Assembly: GCA_900314655.1 (NCBI GenBank) | Contig: OMWC01000025.1 | Coordinates: 1-56,396 of the forward strand | From: an uncultured Prevotellaceae bacterium | Lineage (GTDB): Bacteria; Bacteroidota; Bacteroidia; Bacteroidales; Bacteroidaceae | DNA: 56,396 nt | Direction: 5' to 3' | In this document: in pieces, positions 35,621 through 44,300 of the stretch | Layout of the letters: each line of letters begins with the position of its first letter | Numbering within the stretch: position 1 is the stretch's first letter | Position numbers and translations under genes: made by a program | Notes under the pieces: generated by a model | The model's database searches: none | What the model was told of the DNA's origin: nothing | What the model saw: the letters and a program-made list of their open reading frames with translations, nothing else

Positions 35621-37828
35621 ATGGGCAATATCCCCCAAACCCTCAAGAACCATAAGAACGTAGTTATCATCATTGCAGCGGGCTTACTGATAGAACTCTT
35701 TTCAGCTGCCCAGTATTACTATGCCCATAACCTGCTGGAAGAAGAGCTGGATCACCGCGCCGAAAACGAGCTGAGGGTGAAAGCGCTCATGATCAGGGGA
35801 ATCCTCAAAACAATGGAAAAAACCGTGAGCGAGCATATCTGGGACATCAAGCGCAACATTGCCTATCCCGACTCCATGTTCGATGCCACGGCAAGAATCA
35901 TCGAGAACACGCCCGAGGCTATAGGCAGCTGTCTGGTGTTTGCGCCCAACTTCTATCCCCAGAAAGGCAGACTCTTCGAACCCTACGCCTACAAGGAGGG
36001 CAACAACGTGAAAGTGAAACAAATCAGTCAGGAAGGAGTTCACGACTATACCACCCATCCGGCCTATCAGGAGGTGCGCCGCAGCATGAAACCCTTCTGG
36101 AGTGACCCTTACCAGTACGAGACAGATTCAACCACGCTCTCGCTGACCACCTACTCCTATCCCCTGACGGACAATGACAACCGCTTCATAGCCATCTGCG
36201 GTCTTGACCTGTCGCTCGAACAGATTGGCGACACGCTCAATGCGCGCCATATCTATCCGTCATCATTCAACCTGCTGCTGACATCAGGGGGCAAAATCAT
36301 TTCCGGTCCTTCGAAAGGTCATCCCAAGACACACGACGTGCAGCAAGTGATCCGCATGATCAACGACAGCACCGTGGAACGTACGTTCAGCCGCAGCGGC
36401 CACTCGAAATGCATTAATTTCGTAAGCGAGGCCGACAATGCCCATGGGTGCATCTACTATGCCAATATGAGGAGAAGTGCCCGCTGGCAGGTGGCCGTGG
36501 TGTGCTATGACGACGAGGTCTATGAAGACCTGTTATGGATGCGCATCAAGATATTCTTCCTGATGCTGTTAGGCTTCGGCGTGCTCGGATTCATCATCCA
36601 CCGCTTTGCACGCAACGAACGGAAACTGAACAAAGCCCAAATCATACAGGAACGGCTGGGCAGCGAACTGCGCATCGCTCAGGAGATACAAATGGGCATG
36701 CTACCCAAGGAATTCCTGCCCTACCCCGACCGCAACGACCTGCAGATATCCGGCTCGCTGGTGCCCGCAAGAGAGGTTGGCGGTGATATCTATGACTTCT
36801 TCCTGCGCGACGAAAAGTTGTTCTTCTGCATCGGCGACGTCAGCGGAAAGGGTGTCCCCTCTGCCATCATCATGGCCGAGATCCATTCGCAGTTCCGCAT
36901 GGCTACAGTCCACGAGACCAACCCCGCTCACATCATGCAGACGCTGAACATCGCCTCATGCGATGGCAACGAGAAGAACATCTTCATCACCTTCTTCATC
37001 GGCGTGCTCGATTTGCCCACCGGAAGGTTCCGCTACTGCAACGCCGGTCATGACGTTCCCTACCTCATCGCCAACACCGCGTCTGAGCCAGTGTCCCTGC
37101 CCGTCATTTCGAATATCCCTATAGGTCTGTTCCCCGAATTTGAATTCAAGATGCAGCAGACCATCATCGAGAAAGACACCACCATCTTCCTCTACACCGA
37201 CGGACTGACCGAGGCCAAGAATCCCGCCCACAAGCAGTTTGGCATCGAACGCATAGAGAAGACGTTGACCGGTCACAGCGATGATTCGCCCGAACAGATG
37301 ATTGAGCGGATGAACCAACAGGTACATGCATTCATGGAGCAAGAGGAGCAGAGCGACGACCTCACCATGCTCTCCATCAGATACATGCCGAAGCGCAACG
37401 AATACGATCACGAGGAAGAGTTCATGCTGACCAACGACATCAAGTATGTGGACGACCTGAACAAATTCGTGGATACCATCACCACTCATCTGAACTTCGA
37501 CAAGTCGAAAGCAGCCAATATCAAACTGGCCGTCGAGGAAGCTGTGGTCAACGTGATAGAATACGCCTATCCCCAAGGCACCAAGGGCGACATCAGCGTG
37601 CAGGCCATGTACAACAAGCGGAAACTGAAGTTCGTCATCACAGACTCGGGCGTTGCATTCAACCCCACCAAATCCGAACTGGCCGACACCACACTCTCAG
37701 CCGAAGACCGACCGATAGGCGGACTCGGAATCCTATTGGTCAGGGAGTTGATGGACTCTATCAACTATGAGCGCATCGACAACAAGAACACGCTGACGCT
37801 CATCACCCATTACGAAGCAAAGGAATAA
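35621..37828 (+). CDS. Membrane SpoIIE-type phosphatase fused to an anti-sigma kinase domain
   Basis: Sensor-switch protein of 735 residues. TM1 is VVIIIAAGLLIELFSAAQYY (about 12-31), then a periplasmic Cache-like sensor (about 35-300), then TM2 with FFLMLLGFGVLGFIIHRFA (about 310-328). A cytoplasmic SpoIIE/PP2C phosphatase (about 345-595) has LVPAREVGGDIYDFF, FCIGDVSGKGVPSAIIMAEI and LYTDGLTEAKN, with metal-binding Asp residues. The C-terminal HATPase/RsbW-like domain (about 605-735) has an N-box EEAVVNVIEYAYP, DSGVAFNP and GGLGILLVREL. Phosphatase and kinase that oppose each other on a STAS protein are thus in one chain. The STAS gene follows 29 bases downstream. Confidence 0.9.
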   Translation: MGNIPQTLKNHKNVVIIIAAGLLIELFSAAQYYYAHNLLEEELDHRAENELRVKALMIRGILKTMEKTVSEHIWDIKRNIAYPDSMFDATARIIENTPEAIGSCLVFAPNFYPQKGRLFEPYAYKEGNNVKVKQISQEGVHDYTTHPAYQEVRRSMKPFWSDPYQYETDSTTLSLTTYSYPLTDNDNRFIAICGLDLSLEQIGDTLNARHIYPSSFNLLLTSGGKIISGPSKGHPKTHDVQQVIRMINDSTVERTFSRSGHSKCINFVSEADNAHGCIYYANMRRSARWQVAVVCYDDEVYEDLLWMRIKIFFLMLLGFGVLGFIIHRFARNERKLNKAQIIQERLGSELRIAQEIQMGMLPKEFLPYPDRNDLQISGSLVPAREVGGDIYDFFLRDEKLFFCIGDVSGKGVPSAIIMAEIHSQFRMATVHETNPAHIMQTLNIASCDGNEKNIFITFFIGVLDLPTGRFRYCNAGHDVPYLIANTASEPVSLPVISNIPIGLFPEFEFKMQQTIIEKDTTIFLYTDGLTEAKNPAHKQFGIERIEKTLTGHSDDSPEQMIERMNQQVHAFMEQEEQSDDLTMLSIRYMPKRNEYDHEEEFMLTNDIKYVDDLNKFVDTITTHLNFDKSKAANIKLAVEEAVVNVIEYAYPQGTKGDISVQAMYNKRKLKFVITDSGVAFNPTKSELADTTLSAEDRPIGGLGILLVRELMDSINYERIDNKNTLTLITHYEAKE

Positions 37829-37857
37829 TTCAACAATAACAATAACAAACATTTATT

Positions 37858-38160
37858 ATGGTAGCAACAATCCAAGAATTAGAAGACAAGTACGTGGCAA
37901 CCCTGAAAGGCGAACTCAACACCGCCGCAGCCGTGGAAGTAGAAGAAATATTGAAACCCCTGTACAAAAGCGACGGGCGCGATGTGATCATCGACTGCAC
38001 CGAACTGGAGTATATCGCCTCAAGCGGACTCCGTATCCTCATCAGCATTCTCAAAAGAGCCAAGACCAACGGCAGCAAGGTGATTCTGAAAAACCTCAAC
38101 GACGACATCAAGAACGTGTTCAAGCTGACAGGCTTTATTAATCTTTTCGAATTCGTATGA
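37858..38160 (+). CDS. STAS-domain anti-sigma factor antagonist
   Basis: The 100-residue single STAS domain is of SpoIIAA/RsbV type. In partner switching it is phosphorylated on a conserved serine by the RsbW-like kinase and reactivated by the SpoIIE-type phosphatase. The phosphorylation region is DCTELEYIASSGLRILISIL, where the family has D-S-S-G. The aspartate is replaced by alanine but the SSG serines remain. It ends with KNVFKLTGFINLFEF, typical of the C-terminal helix. It is coupled to the upstream switch protein, and its stop overlaps the next start by four bases (ATGA). Confidence 0.9.
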   Translation: MVATIQELEDKYVATLKGELNTAAAVEVEEILKPLYKSDGRDVIIDCTELEYIASSGLRILISILKRAKTNGSKVILKNLNDDIKNVFKLTGFINLFEFV

Positions 38161-39485
38161 ACCGCCTTGCTCTTCACGCCTGCATGTGGGGTCTTGCCTT
38201 GATGCTTCCCGCCAGCCTATGCGCCCAGGAGAATGATTCTCTTGGGCTGTCGGCCACGAAGGAGAACACGCTGAAGGTAGATCTCCAGATACTCACCCAC
38301 GGCGAAATACGCAACGGCGGAATGGCACCGACGGCAGATGACAACAAATCGCAGTTCCTGATGAACCGTGAGCGACTCGTAATAGGCTTTGAAAGGCCTG
38401 GCCTTGAAACAAAGCTGAACATCCAGCACAGCGGAATCTGGGGACAGTCGGGCAAGGGCTCGTTCAACGTCTTCGAAGCCTGGGCAAAAATGAAAGCCAA
38501 AAACGGACTCTTCGCACAAGTGGGACGCGTGGCACTGGCCTACGACGACGAACGTATCATCGGCACCAACGACTGGGCCATGGCTTCGCTCTCTCACGAC
38601 GTCATCCGTGCAGGCTACGAGGGCAAGGGTCATAAAGCTCATCTTATACTGTCCTACAATCAGAATAGCGAATGCCTGACCGAAGGCGGCAACTTCTATG
38701 CCAACGGAGCCCAGCCCTACAAGTCGATGGTCACCACATGGTATCACTACGACTTCCCACAGTTCCCGTTGGGCGCCTCGGTATTGTTCATGAACATCGG
38801 TATGCAGGGCGGCGAGAAAGACAACAATCCTCACACAGAATACCAGCAGTTGATTGGTGCATATCTGTCGTACAGGCCAAACCACTGGCGGGTGGAAGGT
38901 TCTTACTATCATCAGTTAGGAAAGAACGAGGATACCATGACGATCGACGCTTGGATGGCAAGCATCAAAGCAGGCTGGTCGCCGACAGAGAAGTATGGCT
39001 TCGAGGCCGGCTTCGACTATCTGAGCGGCGACAAGCAGTTTGCCGTTCCCCCCTCGGGCGCGATTGGCATGACCCGTCACGACAAGTTGAGGGGATTCAA
39101 CCCCATCTATGGTTCCCACCACAAATTCTACGGCGCCATGGACTTCTTCTACGTGAGCACCTACGTGTTCGGATTCACACCTGGACTTCAGAACGCCTTT
39201 GCGGGTTTCCATTTCCAGCCCATAAAGAATCTGACGGTAAAAGCCGACTACCACTATATGGCCACAGCCACGAAACTGGCTAATATGGATATGACGCTCG
39301 GCCATCAAATCGGAGTAGAAGCACGATACGTGTTCACGAAAGACATCCGACTGTCGGCAGGCTACTCCTTCATGACGGGCACCGATACCATGGAGAAACT
39401 GAAGCGAGCCAGCGACAACGGAAGCCTGAGATGGGCTTGGTTTTCGCTCAGTATATCTCCCAGAATATTCGCCACTAAATGGTAA
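38157..39485 (+). CDS. Outer-membrane beta-barrel (porin-like) protein
   Basis: The 442-residue protein has a signal peptide ending MLPASLCAQ (about residue 22). The mature chain alternates aromatic and polar residues, as in barrel strands. It includes FLMNRERLVIGFERPGLETK and FAQVGRVALAYDDERIIGTN, which resemble porin or alginate-export-like proteins of Bacteroidales. The C-terminus SLSISPRIFATKW ends on an aromatic residue, as outer-membrane barrels commonly do. It is translationally coupled to the STAS gene and 46 bases before the NRPS gene, so co-expression with both is likely. The substrate is unknown. Confidence 0.8.
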   Translation: MNRLALHACMWGLALMLPASLCAQENDSLGLSATKENTLKVDLQILTHGEIRNGGMAPTADDNKSQFLMNRERLVIGFERPGLETKLNIQHSGIWGQSGKGSFNVFEAWAKMKAKNGLFAQVGRVALAYDDERIIGTNDWAMASLSHDVIRAGYEGKGHKAHLILSYNQNSECLTEGGNFYANGAQPYKSMVTTWYHYDFPQFPLGASVLFMNIGMQGGEKDNNPHTEYQQLIGAYLSYRPNHWRVEGSYYHQLGKNEDTMTIDAWMASIKAGWSPTEKYGFEAGFDYLSGDKQFAVPPSGAIGMTRHDKLRGFNPIYGSHHKFYGAMDFFYVSTYVFGFTPGLQNAFAGFHFQPIKNLTVKADYHYMATATKLANMDMTLGHQIGVEARYVFTKDIRLSAGYSFMTGTDTMEKLKRASDNGSLRWAWFSLSISPRIFATKW

Positions 39486-39531
39486 TAAACATAACTATTT
39501 ACTCATTACAATACAACCAAATCTTAGCAAT

Positions 39532-41361
39532 ATGAAAAAACATGCACCATTATCAAAGGTTCAGTACGGCATCTACGTGGAATCCGCCAGCCGTATTGGT
39601 AAAATATGCTATAACCTTCCTTATGTATATGCGCTCGACAAGTCGCTCGACGAAGAGCGGCTGCGCACAGCCGTCATCGACACCGTGGAGGCCCACCCCA
39701 CCCTGTTCACACGCATCGAACTCACCGACGACGGTGAACCCATGCAGACCATCGACATGGACAACGAGCATTTCGAACTGGAAATAGAATACACCACAGA
39801 CATCGAGAAGAAAGCTGCCGAACTGGTACGGCCGTTCGACATCTACAACGACCGGCTGTTCCGCATCCACCTCTTGCGAGACGACAGCCACCTCTACCTC
39901 TTCATCGACTATCATCACCTCATCGTCGATGGAACTTCCATGAGCCTCCTGCTCCACGACATCAACGATGCCTACAACGGAAAGGCCGTCAGCGGAGAGA
40001 GCATGACGCTGGCCGATGTGTGCGCCGAGGAAGAAGCCTTGCGCCTGTCGCCGGCATTCGAAGAGGCCAAGCAGTGGTATGCCAAGAATTTTGACTGCAG
40101 CGACACTTTCACCCAGTTGCTGCCCGACCTCGAAGAAACCGAACTGAAGGAAGCCAGCCTGCTTCGCACCCTTTCCGTCGACATGGACCGCGTGGAGCAG
40201 TTCTGCCGCGACAACGGCATCTTCAAGAGCACGCTGTTCACCATGGCCTACGCTTACCTGCTGGCCAAGTTCAACAACGACCAAGAGGCACTCTTCAACA
40301 CCGTTTACAACGGGCGCAAGACCAAGCAGCTGGCTCACACCGTGGGTATGTTTGTCAAGACGCTTCCCGTCTATGCGAAGTTCGCTGCCGATACGACGGT
40401 GCTCGACTATCTGAAGGCAGGACAGGAGCAGACGAGCGGATGCCGCGAGCACGATGTGTATTCGTTTAGCGACATCATGGAAGACCTGAAACTGCAGAGC
40501 AACTCGATGTTTGCCTGGCACGGCATGCTCTTCTCCGACGACGAGATGGGCGGCAAGCCCATGAAGGCACGCCGTATCGGCAACAGCACGCTCGATGCTT
40601 CACTCTACCTAAAGGCCTTCATCCTCGACGGCAAATATCAGATCAAAGCGGAATACCATGCCAACGAGTATTCCGAGGAAATCATAGCGCAGTTCCTGGA
40701 GAGCTACGAAGCCGTGGTCGAGGGATTCCTTTCGGCATCGTTGCTGAGCGAAGTCTGCATCTCTACCCCCGCTCAGGTGGCAATGCTCGACACCTTCAAC
40801 GAGACAGATGCCGAATACGACGACACGCAGACCATCGTATCACTCTTTGAGCGTCAGGCACAACTGACCCCACTGAACATTGCCGTAGTCTATAAGGACC
40901 GTCAATACACCTATGCCGAGGTGGATGCCATCAGCAGCCGCATCGCTGCATTCGTCTTGTCAAAAGGTTTGAAACAGGAAGACGTCGTTTCGGTGCTCAT
41001 CCCCCGTTGCGAATGGATGGCCATCGTTTCGCTCGGCGTTCTGAAAGCTGGTTGTGCCTATCAGCCGTTAGACCCCACCTATCCCAAGGAGCGACTGAAC
41101 TTCATGATGCAAGACGCCGGTGCAAAACTGCTGATTGCCGACGAACAGCTGCGCCCCATCGTGGATGAATATCAGGGCGAGGTCATGCTGACGAAAGACA
41201 TCCCGCAGTTAGCAGACAATCCAACCCCCATCACCCAACACCCAGCAACCTCTTCATCATGCTCTACACCTCGGGCTCCACGGGTGTCCCCAAGGGTTGC
41301 CAGCTCACCCATGCCAATCTGGTGGCCTTCTGCAACTGGTATCAGCGTTTCTACAGCCTGA
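39532..41361 (+). CDS. Non-ribosomal peptide synthetase, N-terminal fragment (C and start of A), frameshifted
   Basis: First part of a dimodular NRPS. The condensation domain (about 1-420) begins APLSKVQYGIYVESASRIGK and has the active site DYHHLIVDGTSMSLLLHDI (HHxxxDG), plus VGMFVKTLPVYAKF. The adenylation domain starts near residue 440 (LNIAVVYKDRQYTYAEVD; LGVLKAGCAYQPLDPTYPKE). After DIPQLADNPTPITQHPA the frame runs into unrelated sequence, and the real continuation (NLFIMLYTSGSTG) is in another frame. The break coincides with a CCCATCACCCAACACCCA word repeat. One missing or two extra bases explain it. A starting C domain suggests N-acylation of the first residue. Confidence 0.85.
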   Translation: MKKHAPLSKVQYGIYVESASRIGKICYNLPYVYALDKSLDEERLRTAVIDTVEAHPTLFTRIELTDDGEPMQTIDMDNEHFELEIEYTTDIEKKAAELVRPFDIYNDRLFRIHLLRDDSHLYLFIDYHHLIVDGTSMSLLLHDINDAYNGKAVSGESMTLADVCAEEEALRLSPAFEEAKQWYAKNFDCSDTFTQLLPDLEETELKEASLLRTLSVDMDRVEQFCRDNGIFKSTLFTMAYAYLLAKFNNDQEALFNTVYNGRKTKQLAHTVGMFVKTLPVYAKFAADTTVLDYLKAGQEQTSGCREHDVYSFSDIMEDLKLQSNSMFAWHGMLFSDDEMGGKPMKARRIGNSTLDASLYLKAFILDGKYQIKAEYHANEYSEEIIAQFLESYEAVVEGFLSASLLSEVCISTPAQVAMLDTFNETDAEYDDTQTIVSLFERQAQLTPLNIAVVYKDRQYTYAEVDAISSRIAAFVLSKGLKQEDVVSVLIPRCEWMAIVSLGVLKAGCAYQPLDPTYPKERLNFMMQDAGAKLLIADEQLRPIVDEYQGEVMLTKDIPQLADNPTPITQHPATSSSCSTPRAPRVSPRVASSPMPIWWPSATGISVSTA

Positions 41362-44300
41362 AACCCGAGCACAAGGTGGCCGCCTACGCCAGCTATGGTT
41401 TCGACGCCTGCATGATGGACATGTATCCCGCGCTGACCTGCGGTGCATCAGTGCATATCATTCCCGAAGAAATCCGACTCGACCTCATCGCCTTGAACGA
41501 TTATTTCGAGCAGAACCATATCACCCACTCGTTCATGACCACGCAGGTGGGCTATCAGTTTGCCACGAGCATCGAGAACCACTCGCTGCTTTATCTTTCC
41601 ACGGGTGGCGAGAAACTGGCTTCACTCACACCGCCCATAGGCTATAAGTTCTATAATGTATATGGCCCGACGGAGTGTACGATTTTCACGACCATCTATT
41701 GCGTGGAGCGCAAGATGAAGGAAATCCCCATCGGAAAGTCGCTCGACAACATGCGGCTCTATGTGGCTGACGCCCAGGGGCACCGGCTGCCTATCGGTGC
41801 TGCTGGCGAGCTGTGGGTATCTGGACCGCAAGTGAGCAGGGGCTATCTGAACCGTCCCGAAAAGACGGCAGAGGTTTACATCACCAACCCCTTCACCTCC
41901 GATGAAAAATACCAACACACCTACCGCACGGGCGACATCGTGCGCTTCTTGCCCGATGGCAACATCCAGTTCGTGGGACGTCGCGACGGACAGGTGAAGA
42001 TTCGCGGTTTCCGCATCGAACTGAAAGAGGTGGAAAGCATCATCCGCGAATTCCCCGGCATCAAGGACGCCACGGTGCAGGCTTTCGACGAAGATGGCGG
42101 TGGCAAGTTCATTGCAGCCTACGTGGTGAGCGACCAGCCCGTTGACATCGAGGCCCTCAATCAGTTCATCCTCGACGAGAAACCGCCCTACATGGTGCCC
42201 GCCGTGACGATGCAGATTGATGCCATTCCGCTCAACCAGAACCAGAAAGTCAATAAGCGCGCGCTGCCAAAGCCTGAGAAGAAGGCGGCCGTCGTGGAAG
42301 AGTCGAATGTGCCCATGAATGTCCTGGAAGAGGAACTCCACGAGATGATTGCCGGCATCGTCAACACCACCGACTTCGGCATCACTACCGTATTGGGCTA
42401 TGCCGGACTGACTTCTATCTCGGCCATCAAACTGGCCGTGCAGGTGAACAAGCGCTATGGAGTGGCGCTCGATTCCAAGTCGCTGGTGAAGAGCGGTACG
42501 CTCCAGAGCATCGAAAACGAGATCTTAGCCGCCATGCTGAATGGACAATCCGTGGCGCAACAAAAGGCTGAAAAAGATTCTTCACTCTCCACTCTTCACT
42601 CTTCACTTAAAACCGTGCCCCTGTCGTATGCCCAGACGGGTGTTTACTTCGAGTGCCTGAAGAATCCCACTTCGACCATCTACAATATCCCCTATCTGCT
42701 CACCTACCCCGCCGGTACCGATGCCGACAGACTGGCCGAGTGCGTAAAGCAGGTGGTCGGCCAGCATCCCGAGCTCAGCGTTCACTTCACCACCGAGGGC
42801 GACACCATCGTGCAGACCACCGAGGGCAGCGTTCCCGTGGAGGTACCCTTCAGCGTGATGAAGAAGGAAGAACTGGATGAATACAAGAACGAGTTCGTAA
42901 GACCTTTCAATTTGCAGAAGGCTCCGCTCTACCGCTTCGAAATCGTGAAGACCGACGACACCGTCCACCTGCTGATGGACATTCATCATCTGGTATTCGA
43001 CGGCGGCTCTGCCGACTTGCTGATCCGTCAGATAGGCACTGCTCTCGAAGGAAAGCCCGTTGAGAAAGAGACCTACACCTATCTCGACTTCGTATGCGAC
43101 CAGCAGAAGGCTGAGGAGAGCGAGGCCTTCAAGGCTGCCCAGCAGTTCTTTGCCGAAAAGTTGCAGACTTGTGAGGGTGCCAGCGAGATTCCTGCCGACC
43201 TGCCCAACACCGACAACCAGGGATTCATCGGCGAGGCCATCTGCCCTACCGACTACGAAAAGGCCGCAGCCTTCTGCCGCCAGCAGGAAATCACACCTGC
43301 CCATCTGTTCCTCGCTGCCACAAGTTATGTGGTATCGCGCTACACCAACAACCGCAAGGTCTATCTGAGCACTATCAGCAGCGGCCGCTCCAACCTGAAA
43401 ATTGCCGATACCGTGGGTATGTTTGTCAACACTCTTGCACTCGGCCTTAAGATAGACGATGTGACGGTGGCCGAATATCTCCACCAGGTGAGCGACACCT
43501 TCGACGAGACATTACGCCACGAGGACTATCCCTTCGCACGCATCGCCACCGACTACGGATTCCATCCCGCCATCGCCTACGCTTATCAGGTAGGTGTGCT
43601 CTCAGAATACAAGGTCAACGGAAAGCCCATCCAGCAAGAACTGCTCGAACTGAATGTGCCGAAGTTCAAAATCAACATCAAGATTGAGCCACGTGGTATT
43701 CTGGTGCAATACGATGATGCCGTCTATTCTGCAGAATTGGCACAAGGTCTTGCCGATAGCATTGCCGCCACCGTCGAGCATATCATGGCCCAGCCCAATG
43801 GCAAGGTGCGCCAGTTGTCCATCGTCAGCCCTACCCAGGAAGAGCAGTTGGCTCTAATCCGTCAGACAGGAACTGGCGAGGCACCTTTCAAGCTGTTCTA
43901 CGAGAGCATCATACACCATGCACAGACACAGCCTGAGCGCATGGCCCTCATCGCCAGCGACGCCCGGTTCACCTATCATGAGTTCGACCAGGCCACCAAT
44001 CGTATTGCCAATGCCCTCCGCCAGCGTGGTGTTCGCGAGGGTGACCGTGTGGCCCTCCTGTTGCCGCGTACGAGCCGCCTCATCCTCTCCATGTTCGGTG
44101 TGCAGAAGGCAGGTGCCGCCTATATCCCTTGCGACCCTGAATATCCCGCCGATCGTGTGAAACTCATTCTCGAGGATAGTGGTGCCAAACTGATCATCAC
44201 CCCTGAGGTGGCCGAGGAACTGCTCCAGACGGAAGATACCACACTGCCACAGACATCGCTCACCCCCGACGACCTGGTCTACCTCATCTATACCAGCGGC

